DNA of 64,000 nt, from NCBI RefSeq assembly GCF_965363235.1, contig NC_134842.1:33542958-33606957 (forward strand). Direction: 5' to 3'. Position 1 is the stretch's first letter. Each line of letters opens with the position of its first letter. The notes below the pieces were generated by a model. It was not told the origin of the DNA and made no database searches. It was given only the letters and a program-made list of their open reading frames with translations. The translations under genes were made by a program, and so were the position numbers. Of this stretch, positions 23,525-35,229 are shown one piece after another. This DNA is from Mytilus galloprovincialis (taxonomy: Eukaryota > Mollusca > Bivalvia > Mytilida > Mytilidae).

Positions 23525-23773
23525 ATCGAAAGTTACCGGAAACACATGTTAGACGTCATGTGTACGCATGTTGTAGAAAACATTGTTTACTTCCTGTCAA
23601 AACGAAATTAGATTGTGTCAATGACGACATAGGTTTAAAGTCCAAACTATTTATTGTTGTTGAACATCAGCTGAGCGAATCCTATCCAAACAGAATCTAG
23701 ATGTTGTATGTTACCATGTGACACCGGAAACATACACTGTATCAATAAGTGTCATTAATCATCATCCTGCAAA
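23525..23773. promoter_or_regulatory. Bidirectional promoter of DCTPP1 and the EMI-like gene
   Basis: Only 249 bases separate the two divergent ATGs, so both 5' UTRs and promoters must lie here. Visible sites: two ACCGGAAAC ETS-type words (near 23532 and 23721), an ACTTCCTG ETS word in the opposite sense (near 23590) and a CRE-like GACGTCATG (near 23550). No TATA box is placed suitably. ETS/CRE, TATA-less, is the usual makeup of animal bidirectional housekeeping promoters. Confidence 0.7.
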
Positions 23774-26700
23774 ATGTACATCTATCACGAATTCGTTTCA
23801 TTATTGACAATATCAGTTTTCTTTGTTTTGCTGCTTGTGTTTGTAGAAGGGTAAGAATTTTCAGTGATTCACATATGAAAGAAAATTGCTTTTTTAAAAG
23901 AATATTAGAAAACTAGAAACTAATAGATTCCCTTTGTTTACAGGATGTATCCTTAATTAATTTTTCAACTCAGACCTAGTCCAAATAATTTTGACTCTTA
24001 AAAGACTATTCTATTTTGATGTAGAGAAAATGTAAGACGTCATCGAAAATAGTATAATAGCCTTTCAAGAGTCATAATTATTTGGACTAACTCTGGCAGA
24101 ATGGTAAGGGTTCATAAATAAAAGATTGTACAAAAATATTGAGTTTTCAGATTTTTCATCACATGAGAGACAAATAAATTTTAGTGCATACATTTGTACC
24201 TGATTAAAATTGAGTAACACAACAAACAGGCTTTGATTGGCTGGAGAAGCAGGTAATGAATTCCTATCAAATGTAAAAGTTAATTCAATACCTGCTCTTG
24301 ATTTTTACATCAAGATTACTGTGAGGTCATTCCGATTTATTGGCATTGCTGTCGCCGAAAGTTACATTATGCAAATTAGTTTTGGGTTTTCAACCGATCT
24401 ATAAATATTATAGATAGATCCGCAGACATTATCTAGTGCAAAATAACATTCCTTATCGCTTGTTTTAAATTCATTTTTTCAATGGATACTCCTATCATGA
24501 TAAATATTTTTTTTAAAACAGAAATTAATAATATGAAAATGTTTTGTTGTAAGATATAAATATAAAAGTAAAAAATCATTGATAATATCTATGTACGTAC
24601 CGAAAATTTTTGTTAAAGCTTGCAGAAGAATATCTCAAAAACGTATTGCGACACTCCCGGCAAGGATCAGTAACTCTGTAATTGTTTTTGGCAATTTGCA
24701 GGAAAATATGAATGGATTCTCATATTTAATCTTTTTGAAAAACTGACTTTTTACACAAGAGTGTTCACCATGCACTTGCACTGCACTATTATTTATAGAA
24801 TATTAGAATAGAATGATATACAAATGGATGAAAATCATATATACATTACATGCAACTGTTATATTAATATACATTTTTTTTATATATAACAACAAACCAG
24901 TGTATACTCTGGGACAATCATTATATTAGTATAATAGTCCCAGGACTGAGGTACATTGTATACTGATTTGTATCACTACATTATAATAGTTATTACGGTG
25001 CGGTTGAATTTTCTCTCATTAATGCGTCATCCACTCACTCACTTGTTTCAGAAAAAAATATATATCTCTGTACATTAACCTCAATTTCAGGTATAGAGAT
25101 GTGATCTTTTTCTGTAACATGTGCTTTTGACCATCCACAAGAACTTGCAGTCATCCGATGTTCAGTACTTCAGTACTTTGATTTATTTTTATTTCAGCAA
25201 ATCTTTAATGACAATAAATTGCATTTTAGAAATGAAATTGAAGAAAGTTCATCAAATCACAGATGTAATAAAGTCAAGAGGACAGAAAAAATAGCTCAAA
25301 TGTATGAAAGTGGACCATGTGTTCAAGCTTATAAGGCTCGTTGTGGATGGTTTAGTTTAGATCTGTGTACTTTTTACAAGTAAGTAATGATCATCATATT
25401 TGATTTTATTTGTTTTGAAAAATTAATTTATGTACATTGCATGTCACCATGATCAACCGACCAATTCAGAAATGGTGTTATATTAACAGTTCATCTATAT
25501 TTTGGACATCTTATTAGTCTATTTGTCATTCAGAATCATTTGTAGCAAGCCTATCCAATTTTATCAACCACAATTATAAATCTTTTTATAAATTTTAATT
25601 TATCTGTTCAAAAACATACACTCATTATGCGTTTACTTTTCTGCATTGGCTAGAGGTATAGGGGGAGGGTTGAGATCTCACAAACATGTTTAACCCCGCC
25701 GCATTTTTGCACCTGTCCCAAGTCAGGAGCCTCTGGCCTTTGTTAGTCTTGTATTATTTTAACTTTAAGTTTCTTGTGTACAGTTTGGAGTTTAGTATGG
25801 CGTTCATTATCACTGAACTAGTATATATTTGTTTAGGGGCCAGCTGAAGGACGCCTCCGGGTGCGAGAATTTCTCGTTGCATTGAAGACCTGTTGGTGAC
25901 CTTCTCATACCTGTCAACCTGTGACGATGAAAATGCAGGTCATGACCTGCATTGAAGAATGAAATCTCAGGTCATAACGCGTACGAACTTTTTCGAGCTG
26001 AATTTCAGTAATTAGGGAACATTTTTTTTATAATTCAAATAAAAGTTTCCAAAACATGTTCACTTTATTAATCATTATTTCATTGCATTTTGAAAAGCTT
26101 TTGATAACTTTGTGACACTTTCTCCTCTTCTTTGGTTAATGTTATTTTTAATATTTCTACATTGTTCTATATGTATAATATTTCACCCTCAAGTTGTGAC
26201 TGGCTTTTTATTAATTATTTTTAGAAAGTTGTGACTGGCTATTCAGTCTTTGCTCATCAGCTGATCCAATTTCCTTCTTAATTAGAGTATAGTAAAATAA
26301 AGTTAAACAGTTAAAGGAAGTATAGATGAAAAAATAATGAATTAAATGAAAAGTCATATTTCAATATGTATTTAAATTCTATTTGTAGTAGATTTGATCT
26401 TTTTTACCCCAAAAAACGTAAATATAAGGAACAATTTTGAATGGTGACAAAAAAGGGGAAGTAACTCAGTTGAAAAATGTTTGTAAAACGTGACAACAGT
26501 GAAATTTTTATACGACCTGAAGCTAAGGTAATTGGTGTTAATTAACAGTGTGTTTGACACCAAAGCTGTCAAGTGAAGCCATGCACTTGATGGGTCACTT
26601 AATTTGACAGTTTACACAGGTAACTGAACTTCTGTTGATGGAAGAATTACGAATTTGCCGGTATTTCAAAGAAAAATCACTAATGAAATCATTCTCTAGG

Positions 26701-29700
26701 CTTAGAAATCAAGGTGAAAACGGGTCATTTTCGGAATTCCTGGGTTATTCAGTGACCCGGTGGGTGTCGCGGGCGATCTCTCAGAATTGTTAAAATCTCG
26801 GGTCACACCCGCAAAATACGGGTCAGTTGACAGGTATGATATATATATGTATATATAAAGTAACTTTTGCCTTCTGCTGTTGTCTGCTCTATTGTCGGAT
26901 TGTTGTCTCTTTGGCATATTCCCCATTTCCATTCTCAATTTTACTCAAACTACTACTATTCAAATAGAGAACAGAATTAAATAACTGTTTTACAATTTAA
27001 ATCAGAGCAGTAAGTCAGTATGTTAAATGCAATTAGAATAAACAACATTCATTTATCAACAGTTTTTTAATGTGGAAATTGAGAAAAATGATTTATTTTA
27101 TAAATCTTTTTATAAGTGAATATATCAAGAAAATCTAATACAGTATGAACATGTAGATATATGTATATATAAAGTAACTTTAGCGTGTTATGTGTTACAT
27201 ATTTTTTTTCGTTCATTTCTTTATATGAATAAGGCCGTTAGTTTTCTCGTTTGAATTGTTTTACATTGTCATATCAGGGTCTTTTATAGCTGACTATGCA
27301 GTATGGGATTTGCTCATTGTTGAAGGCCGTACAGTGACCTATAGTTATTAATGTCTGTGTCATTTTGGTCTCTTGTGGACAGTTGTCTCATTGGCAAAAA
27401 TACCATATCTTCTTTTTTTCATATTAGGTAAAAAAATATAGCTTTTTCTGAGCAGATATTCTGATTTTAACATTTTTTATTTCAGAAAAGAAATTTGTGA
27501 TAAAAATAGCAACAGAACACAGTATTATTATTCCACTGTGAGTGTGTGTTGTGATGACTATATTGAGGCTCCCAATGGGACCTGTATAAGTAAGTATAGT
27601 GAACTAAAAAATCAGAAAGAGAAAGTTTTAAATTTTAAATGCACTAAAAGGAACATGTTGTTTTTAACTAGATTTTCAGAAGAAAAATAGGTTATTGATT
27701 TTGAGATGTACAGCGGGCAGGTGTATTTTCATCTGCCAAACAGTGTCCATTCTGATTAATTAACATGAAAAAGGTTTGATGATTTTTTTTCAAATTTGGA
27801 TATGTTGTTTCTTGTGACTAAATAAAGTTGAAATTAAATTTTCACGATTTTAGCTTTTCTCGCTGTTGAGTTGTAAACCTTTCAATAGCCAAAAGTTATA
27901 CTTATTATATGAATTTGAGTTATTTCCCTTTAACAGAAATGGTGAAAAGTGATTTCAATTATAGGAATTTGAGTTACATGTATTTCCCCTACACATAGGG
28001 AGTTTGCTTGTCAAGTTTTGGATATTTTGTCAGATTTTCCGAATCCTCTGTTTTTGTCTATTTCAATGACTTAAAAAAATTTGCCTATTGACAACCATTT
28101 TTCTTTTTGTAAATCTTTTACATGTATAATGATGAGCCATCTGTGAAAGTATTGTAAAATTTTAATTATTTTTTAATAGTTTTTGAGAAAAACTTGTCAA
28201 TGATAAAGCTATGAAAAGTCAAGAGAGAATATTTTCTAGCCAAAATTTCAATGGCTAATATCTCAAAAACAGGCACATTGATATTTTTATTTATCCCCTA
28301 TCAATATAAACTAGTGTTTTGAAAAGTTAATTATTTTGAAACTGAGAAGAGAACCATAACAGAAATAGAGTTATTTATATGTATTTACAAAAAAATAATT
28401 CTTCAGGTTCTTTGATATGCTACATGTAATTCTAACAATGTACTCAGATTTTGAATATTTGACCATACATGTAAAAGGTAAATGTTCAATTTCAAATTAT
28501 TGAATTCTTTGACCACATTCTTGTTTGTGTCACAAATCTATGCTGGTCAAATATTCAATCACAAACCAAGTTCAAAGCTGCTTTAAGCTTTAAAGTTTTC
28601 CATACTTGCACAACTGTTCAGGGTCTTTACCTCTGCAAGAAAATTCAGTATACTCTGAGAGCCTCTTGTTTCTTTTATCATATAAAGCACTAACAGTTTC
28701 TAGTAGCGCTATCTACAGCATGCAATAATTTGACTAAATTTTGCAGGTGTGAAATCCGCTGATCCAATATGGGTTTTAGACAAAGAAAATAAAACAGGTA
28801 AATAATATTAAAATTATTTTTGTATTTATACATGTATGATGAATGCTGTCTGCATATTATTTCAGTTTTCGATAAAAACTAGTCTGTAGTTCCAAATAAT
28901 GATATCTGTTTCCTAACTTAAGTTTGCCATATCTTAATGTAACGAAACTTATATACAATGTGAATTACCACAAAACTCAGATCCAGTTCAAATTTGGAAA
29001 GCGTCAGTGTTACCATTTTGGAATAGGAAGATGTGGTATGAGTGCCAATGAGACAACGCTCCATCCAAATAACAATTTATAAAAGTAAACCATTATAGGT
29101 CAATGAAAGGCCTTCAACACAGAGCCTTGGCTCACACCGAACAACAAGCTATAAAGGGCACCAAAATTACTAGTGTAAAACCATTCAAACGGGAAAACCA
29201 ACGGTCTAATCTATATAAAAAAACAAGAAATGAGAAACATGTATAAATTACATAAACAAACAACAACTACTGTACATCAGATTCCTGACTTAGGACAGGT
29301 GCAAACATTTGCAGCGGGATTAAAAGTTTTAATGGTACCAAACCTTCTCCTTTTTTATGAAACAATAGTATAACATCACAACATAGAAAAACACAAGATA
29401 AAATATCAATTGAAAGGCTTAACTCAATCAAAAAACAACTGACTGTCCAAGGAGGGGGCCCACTCTAGTCATGCTTCAGTAATTCCCTATATAGTCGACC
29501 AAACTTTTCTCACAACAGAGGAGGGGGTCTGAATCTACCTATGGTAAACATGCTTCCAGATAGAATCAGGTTTTCATATAATATGTCATTATGAAACACA
29601 ACACCATGTTACAGCACCATTATACATATGATTTATTAAAAAAAACCAGATGTGATCATCATGTGAAGAACAGACGTACTGTTTCCCATCTTCACAGAGA

Positions 29701-31001
29701 CTATTTTGAAATTTTATTAAGTTCTTGATGTATTAATTAAAAACAATGCAACTTATTTTACAAGTACAGACATGAATGAATGATCTTTATTCTCATAAAC
29801 CAAATATCGATAAATAGTAACAGAGAAGATAGTAAAATTTTAAAATAGCATGTGTGAAATACAAATTATTGGTATTCAATATTATTTATTACATACAACT
29901 TATATTCACAATATTTTTCTATCCCAAAAAGTTGCTCAAGGGAAGTAAGTTCGTTTTAATACAGTATTCATGCAGCAAACATGGTGCCAAATCTTAAATT
30001 CAAATATTTCAGATATTGTTTATTTTTCTTTGTACTTTTTTATGAAAAAATATAAACCCTTGTACACATGTATATTTTCTGTTATACTTTTTAGATGTAG
30101 TTTATGTAAATATTGAAGATATACCAACAACAACAACACGTGCCAATCGTCAGGCTCAGAAAGGTCAACAAATAGTGCATTCTAATGAGGAAGAATCGGT
30201 TCTATCTAAAGGAGCAATAGCAGGTGCTGGCTGTGCAGTAGTATTCTTGATAATTGTGATAGCTTTTACAGTCATAGGTATACGTAAAAGGTTAGTATTA
30301 TTATCAGTATTTTGATTATCCCATTTATAGGAGGCTCTGACAATAGAAAGAAGAAGTCAATTATATATATTTCCTAATAGCATTAAATAGACGAAATTTC
30401 ATGTGAACGTTTAAAGTCTGATATCTTAGAGCTGTTACAGAATTAAATGCATGGGGGATGGGAGGTACGTTTTTATGTCCCAACCACCATTAATATAAAA
30501 TTTTGATTTAACATACAATTCTTACAAAATTCTTAAGGAAACCCAACCCTTCACAATCAATTAAATAAAATGCCTCTTATCCCCCTAATATGATCAAGTG
30601 AATTTTTGAACAGCCCTTATAAAGATTTATGATAAAATCTTAATTGAAGGAAAAAATATGATGCCTTATCATAACTTCCTTCTGTTAGTTACTGCAAATA
30701 CTTTATAAGAAGTATATATGTTTTGGAATTTAGTATAATGTCCATATTCATTAAACTAGTACACATTTTTTTTTAGAGGCTAGCTGAAGCCCGCCTTCTG
30801 GCACAGGATGTTCTCGCTGTGTAAGAGACCCATTGGTGGCCTTCAGTTGTTTTCTGCTCGTCAGTCAAGTTGTTGTCTCTTTGACATATTCCCAATTCAC
30901 ATGTTAAATTTTATTTATCTTATTACAGAAGATTAAGAAGACCCAAGAAGAAGCCAGAATTAGATAATGAAGGAGAAACTATGCTGACAAGTTCAACGTG
31001 A
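23774..31001 (+). CDS. Type I membrane protein with EMI-like cysteine-rich ectodomain
   Basis: Six exons: 23774-23850, 25230-25379, 27486-27589, 28747-28797, 30095-30290 and 30929-31001. All introns are GT-AG and phases (2, 2, 1, 1, 2) agree, giving 651 nt and 216 residues with stop TGA. Residues 1-26 are a signal peptide (TISVFFVLLLVFVEG). Residues 38-109 hold eight cysteines (38, 56, 64, 72, 80, 97, 98, 109); the run YYYSTVSVCCDDY ending in C109 resembles the end of an EMI domain, where WRCCPGY is usual, but W and the PG are missing. Residues 139-142 are TTTT. Residues 168-190 (AIAGAGCAVVFLIIVIAFTV...) form one membrane segment, followed by a basic stop-transfer (RKRRLRRPKKK) and a short acidic tail. 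EMI domains occur in MEGF10/Draper-type engulfment receptors and multimerins; this protein has no EGF repeats, so function is unknown. Introns carry several repeats. Confidence 0.85.
23979..24087. mobile_element. 109-bp MITE with GTCCAAATAATT ends and TA flanks
   Basis: The left arm GTCCAAATAATTTTGACTCT is mirrored by the right arm (reverse complement GTCCAAATAATTATGACTCT) and pairing extends for about 45 bases. TA lies on both sides (23977-23978 and 24088-24089), as for Tc1/mariner-type insertion. It is in intron 1 of the EMI-like gene. Confidence 0.85.
24300..24500 (+). repeat. Dispersed repeat pair member (partner at 42340-42510)
   Basis: tagtgcaaaataacattcct, tatcgcttgttttaaattca and tttcaatggatact correspond to the partner's tagtgcaaactaacaatccg, tatcgcttgttataaattca and cttcaatgagtact. 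It lies in intron 1 of the EMI-like gene. Confidence 0.6.
25640..26945 (-). repeat. Repeat B copy split by a 962-bp insertion
   Basis: Inverted repeat B runs 25640-25905 (ctagaggtatagggggaggg, cacctgtcccaagtcaggag, ggggccagctgaaggacgcc), stops at gacctgttggtgaccttct and resumes at 26868 with ccttctgctgttgtctgctc through gttgtctctttggcatattc. It lies in intron 2 of the EMI-like gene. Confidence 0.8.
25906..26867. mobile_element. Non-autonomous TIR element with CATACCTGTCAAC ends
   Basis: CATACCTGTCAACCTG at 25906 is mirrored by GTTGACAGGTATG ending at 26838. CCTTCT flanks the insertion at 25900-25905 and 26868-26873 inside repeat B, giving a 6-base or slightly longer imperfect target duplication. 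A 29-base AT-rich tail (ending acttttg) lies between the right TIR and the right duplication. Subterminal words caggtcatgacctgca and cgggtcacacccgc are themselves palindromic. No coding capacity is seen. Confidence 0.7.
27182..27425 (-). repeat. Repeat C copy
   Basis: tgtgttacatattttttttc, agctgactatgcagtatggg, gttgaaggccgtacagtgac and gacagttgtctcattggca are the reverse complement of repeat C. It lies in intron 2 of the EMI-like gene, about 60 bases before exon 3. Confidence 0.75.
28385..28690 (+). repeat. Repeat H fragment with its 3' end
   Basis: caggttctttgatatgctac, tggaccatacat-like text and catacttgcacaactgttca gggt match the end of the larger repeat H at 31500-32815. It lies in intron 3 of the EMI-like gene. 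Confidence 0.65.
28935..29440 (+). repeat. Repeat L fragment followed by repeat A copy
   Basis: 28935-29025 (tacaatgtgaattaccacaa, aactcagatccagttcaaat) is a fragment of repeat L, seen in tandem at 35510-35890. 29027-29440 is a well-kept repeat A copy: gaagatgtggtatgagtgcc, ttcaacacagagccttggct, ccattcaaacgggaaaacca and the tail ctgacttaggacaggtgcaa. Both lie in intron 4 of the EMI-like gene. Confidence 0.75.
30725..30915 (-). repeat. Repeat B copy, truncated
   Basis: attaaactagtacacatttt, gaggctagctgaagcccgcc, gagacccattggtggccttc and gttgtctctttgacatattc are repeat B inverted. It ends 14 bases before exon 6 of the EMI-like gene, so it abuts the splice acceptor. Confidence 0.7.
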
Positions 31002-31499
31002 TAATGAGAGATAGTTACTAATTTTGTCTACAGAAACTTTCTAGAGAAGCACATCAGGGCTTAAGCAGCAAGCAATTTCACACATGATGTATTCCTAAAT
31101 TATATATATGTGATAGTTAGATTATCTTTCACTTTGAAAGCAGCATCCTATCTTATGTTTATCTTAATATTGTGCACCAAGTATTTTAACACCAAATCCC
31201 AATTTGGGATATAGAAAAAAAATTTGAAACAAACAAACAAAGAAAAGAATTAATGTTATAATACTCACTGTAGTGCAATTTAGATCTTTTGAAAACTTAG
31301 TCATTTTCTAGAAACAATGGTCTGTAGCTCCACATTTACGTATTGCATTCCCTAAATGGCAAAGATAATGTGCTCATACACCATACCTTATAAATAACAG
31401 ATCAAGCTTGAGTTACAATTCTCATTTTATAATTTAAACATTTTTTGGTTGTATGTTGGTATCTTGTCATTGTCTTCCTTGTCCGAAGACGGATGATTT
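31002..31499. other. 3' flank of the EMI-like gene
   Basis: Probably holds the 3' UTR. A TATAAATAAC run near 31389 is the nearest AATAA-like signal; no exact AATAAA was placed with confidence. Confidence 0.35.
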
Positions 31500-32815
31500 C
31501 CGGATAATAACTGTAGTATAAGTAAATAGAAATCAATTAAATTTTAACACAAAGTTTATAACCACTTAAGAAAGTTGGGATTGATTTTGGGTGTTTTGGT
31601 CCCAAAGTTTGGGAATGAGAGGCCAAAAAGGTGCACAAATAAGCATATTTCTTGGTTTTCCTACAATAGCTTTGTATAAGTAAATAGAAATCTTTGAAAT
31701 TTAAATACAAGGTTTATGACCTCAAAAGGAAGGTTGGATTGATTTTGGGAGTTTTGGTCCAAACAGTTTAGGGCTGAAAGGGTCCAAAATTAAACTTGAT
31801 TTCATCAAATATTTAATTATTGGGGATCTTTGATATGCTGAATTTAACTGTGTATTTAGATACTCAATTTCTGGTCCCGTTTTCAAATTGGTCTACAAAG
31901 GTCCAAAATTAAACTTAGTTTGATTTTAACAAAAATTGAATTCTTGGGGTTCTTTGATATGTTGAATCTAAACATGTACTTAGATTTTTGTTATGGGCCC
32001 AGTTTTCAAGTTGTTCCAAATGGGGGTTCAAAATAAAACTTTGTTTGATTTCAACAAAAAATGAATAAATGGGGTTCTTTGATATGCTAAATCTAACCTT
32101 CTTTGATATGCTAAATCTATCCATGTATTTAGATTTTTGATATTTGGGCCCCTTTATCAAATTGGTCCACACTGAGTTCTAAAGGGTCCAAAATTGAACT
32201 TTAAACAGGCTATTATTTGAACTTTGAATTATTTTTAATTATGGAATTTGCATAATTTCTTGTGCTTGAAATTTTTTATAAATTCCATGTTTTTTTCTGT
32301 ACTTTAATTTTCTGTGCTGCGCACAACACTTTTCTATTAAAAAGAAGATAGTACATTTTCAATAGAATGAACTGTGCCGCACACAACACTATCTATACAA
32401 AATACATTGTATGAAAATTTATATGAACTGCTCAAAACACTATAATACCAAATCAACATGGAATTAATTAAAAATTTCAAGCACAAGAAGTTATGCAAAT
32501 TCCATAATTAAAAATAATTCCAAGTTCAAATAATAGACTGTTTTTAATTGATTTCATCAAAAATTTAATCCTTGGGGTTCTTTGATATGCTGAATCTAAC
32601 CATGTATTTAGATTTTGGATATTGGACCATAATAGGTAAATGTCCAATTTAGTTTTTTTTGTGGCCTTATGTCCCACAGGGGATGAAGAGGATAAGTAAG
32701 TAAGTAAGTATCAAGCTTCAATGTTTTGTCCATACTTGCCTCAACTGTTCAGGGTTTAACCTCTGCGGTCATATCAAGCTGCGTTTTGCCGAGCATCTGG
32801 TTCTAACATGTTTCT
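31500..32815 (+). repeat. Repeat H: tandem units of about 120-160 bp
   Basis: Diverged direct units carry tctttgatatgctgaat, atgtatttagatttttg, ggcccagttttcaa and tccaaaattaaactt; units are visible near 31780, 31900, 31990, 32060, 32140 and a last one at 32545. The 3' end (32740-32810) reads caactgttcagggtttaacc then tctgcggtcatatcaagctg. A hairpin element interrupts it at 32205-32543. Short minus-strand open frames are shadows. Confidence 0.75.
32205..32543. mobile_element. Long inverted-repeat (hairpin) element, TTAA-flanked
   Basis: Arms 32205-32290 and 32457-32543 are about 86 bases and almost perfectly complementary; both hold ctattatttgaactt and tttttaattatggaatttgc in mirrored sense. 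A loop of about 165 bases carries three degenerate copies of ctgtgctgcgcacaacact. The element cuts repeat H. TTAA lies at 32201-32204 and 32544-32547, allowing a piggyBac-type target duplication, though the two ends differ by two bases. Confidence 0.8.
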
Positions 32816-34205
32816 TAAAGTGTGAATACTTTTTCAAAAGCATTCTGATCTGTTTATTTATTAAGACTGACATTCTAATCTAAAATGCTTATTTTTATGA
32901 ACAAACAATCTTGCTGTAATCAATACCCATTAGAATAAATGTTTTACATAGTATACATGTGTATATATTGGTTGGAAATATGTCAGTAATTTATTTTAAG
33001 TTTTTGATAGAATGTATTATTAAAATTTGTAATTTAAATGAAAACAAGGTGTTTGTCATATATTTTTTAAAACCCTGCACAATTTCGTTTGATTACAGCT
33101 ACTTCGGTATTAGATGTTATATCTTTTTCTGCAATATACAATTTGATGATGGAGAAGTAATGGTTGGCTGAAACGAGAACATTTCCCATCATTTAAAACT
33201 ATAATTCATAACTTAAAAATAGTGAATTACATATACAATATCCATTTGTTGATTTCAGGAGAAAGGTTGACCTTGAATTAAAGTGTTGGACTTTATAGCT
33301 AAAGGTTTGTATTCAGAATTTGTAAAAGTCAATAAATCTAGTATCCATGAATATGCAAATTTTCCTCAAACCATGAAAATAAATGATTTACACAGTATAA
33401 ATATTGGTTGTTGATATGTCAGTATTTATTGTTTTTGTGCAATAATTTAAATTGTTGATATTTTGTAATGAGTGTTTGTGTAGTCATTTTGTAATTGTTT
33501 ATATTTTATTTACTCTGAAGCAATGATAGTGAATTAATTCATATCTTTTTTTTAAGATTTGGGTCTGTTTTGGTTTTGCCACAGTAATTACATGTATTTG
33601 AAGATAAAGTCTATTCAAATGGTTCTTGTTCAAGATGCTACTGTAAATTCAGAAATTATTGTGTGTGTCACACCAACATATGAGGGGTATTTCCCAATAA
33701 TAAAAACATTGCAATAATTTCTGAATTTATAGTGCTATAATTAAAATAAGGTAACCTGTGCCTAGAATTCAAGATTAGGATTGATAGGAAAGGGGAGATA
33801 ATTTACTCATTTCTCTAAGTTTTATCCTGAGATCACAGAGATGTGTTCACAGTAATAAGATGTCAGCACAATGCATTGTAATCTGACATCAAATTTAGAT
33901 GTATAGCAGGGGGTGGGGTAGGTCTTGTTGTAAACAGTATTCAAAATCTACCAAAAGGTTGTAAAATATAAAATTCTAAACAGACAGGTGAACTGTTGCT
34001 TTGCCCTTGCACCATACAACATAAAGATTGTGTCAGGACCACAGGCTACAAATGTTTATATTTGATATTCAGAGTGAACAACCAATTAAGAACAAAGTAT
34101 TATAGGTGGTTAATTTTTGATGATTTTTGTACTGATAACTTATATTTATTTTGTAATTGTGCTTTAAAAATTTTTGATAATCACATGATTCAGCCAAACT
34201 GTGAA
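32816..34205. other. Unassigned AT-rich DNA
   Basis: No exon was recognised. The only clear structure is the small inverted repeat at 33641-33732. Confidence 0.4.
33641..33732. mobile_element. 92-bp MITE with CTGTAAATTCAG ends
   Basis: CTGTAAATTCAGAAATTATTG at the left is mirrored at the right (reverse complement CTATAAATTCAGAAATTATTG less one base). TA precedes the left end. I recall this terminus from bivalve MITEs. Confidence 0.65.
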
Positions 34206-34211
34206 CAAATA

Positions 34212-34545
34212 AAATTGAGAATGGAAATGGGGAATGTGTCAAAGAGACAACAACCTGACCAAAGAAAAAACAACAGCAGAGGGTCACCAACAGGTCTTCA
34301 ATGTAGCGAGAAATTCCCGCACCCGGAGGCGTCCTTCAGCTGGCCCCTAAACAAATATATACTAGTCCAGTGATAATGAACGCCATACTAATTTCCAAAT
34401 TGTACACAAGAAACTAAAATTAAAATAATACAAGACTAACAAAGGCCAGAGGCTCCTGACTTGGGACAGGCGCAAAAATGTGGCGGGGTTAAACATGTTT
34501 GTGAGATCTCAACCCTCCCCCTATACCTCTAACCAATGTAGAAAA
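34212..34545 (+). repeat. Repeat B, near full-length copy
   Basis: Runs from attgagaatggaaatgggga through gaatgtgtcaaagagacaac, cccgcacccggaggcgtcct, agactaacaaaggccagagg, cctgacttgggacaggcgca and gagatctcaaccctccccct. It is the reference copy for fragments at 17105, 25640, 30725 and 45855. The 125-residue open frame over its left part is a shadow. Confidence 0.8.
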
Positions 34546-35225
34546 GTAAATGTATATATTAGTTTGACACTTAAGAAGTTGTGTATTTGTTAATGAGTAA
34601 GAAGCTACATATTTGTTATATATGTATAGATTATCGGGTTTTCTACACATTGGTATTTACAATATCTCTACTAAGAAACCCTGATTATCTGTTTATCTTT
34701 ATATTACTGGTCTTTTCCCTCTTCCTAAGACAGTTTTACGCTTGACGAAAGCAAGCTTGATAACTTCTCCTCTCGCATTGTGATGTCGCTGATAACTTCT
34801 CCTCTCGCATTGTGACATCGCTGATAATGCCTGGTCTCGTTTGGAAGTCTTGATACGAGAATTATATAGCGACAGAGCAGGGTGATATAGGCATAGGGAA
34901 GGACAATAAGTACCTATAGGTATGCACTGTCCATTGACTCTTTTAAAGATATTCTACCAATTGCAACCTAAACCCCAAAACTGAAAAAATGCATGAATTC
35001 AAAACACAAAGGTCTGTCATCAACAATGAATGTTATAGTGGACAAACCAGCCTTGGGAAAGGCACCTGCACATGTGTTCAGAGTAATAGTTGTATATGAA
35101 TTCTAATGTATTAGATTTATTGCTTTCTTTAGTATGACTTATTAATACTTAAAAAGCTTACAGTTTCTGTGTTTCAGTTCATGTTTTAATTAAATGTAAA
35201 ATGTTAATAAAATGGTTTAATCCTT
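34546..35225. other. Unassigned DNA with a 32-bp tandem duplication
   Basis: The 32-base unit gataacttctcctctcgcat + tgtgatgtcgct occurs twice in tandem at 34759-34822 with one change. No gene is recognised around it. Confidence 0.5.
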
Positions 35226-35229
35226 GTAT

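Noticed and set aside
33996-34373. 125-residue plus-strand open frame
   Set aside because: The second half is repeat B translated by chance.
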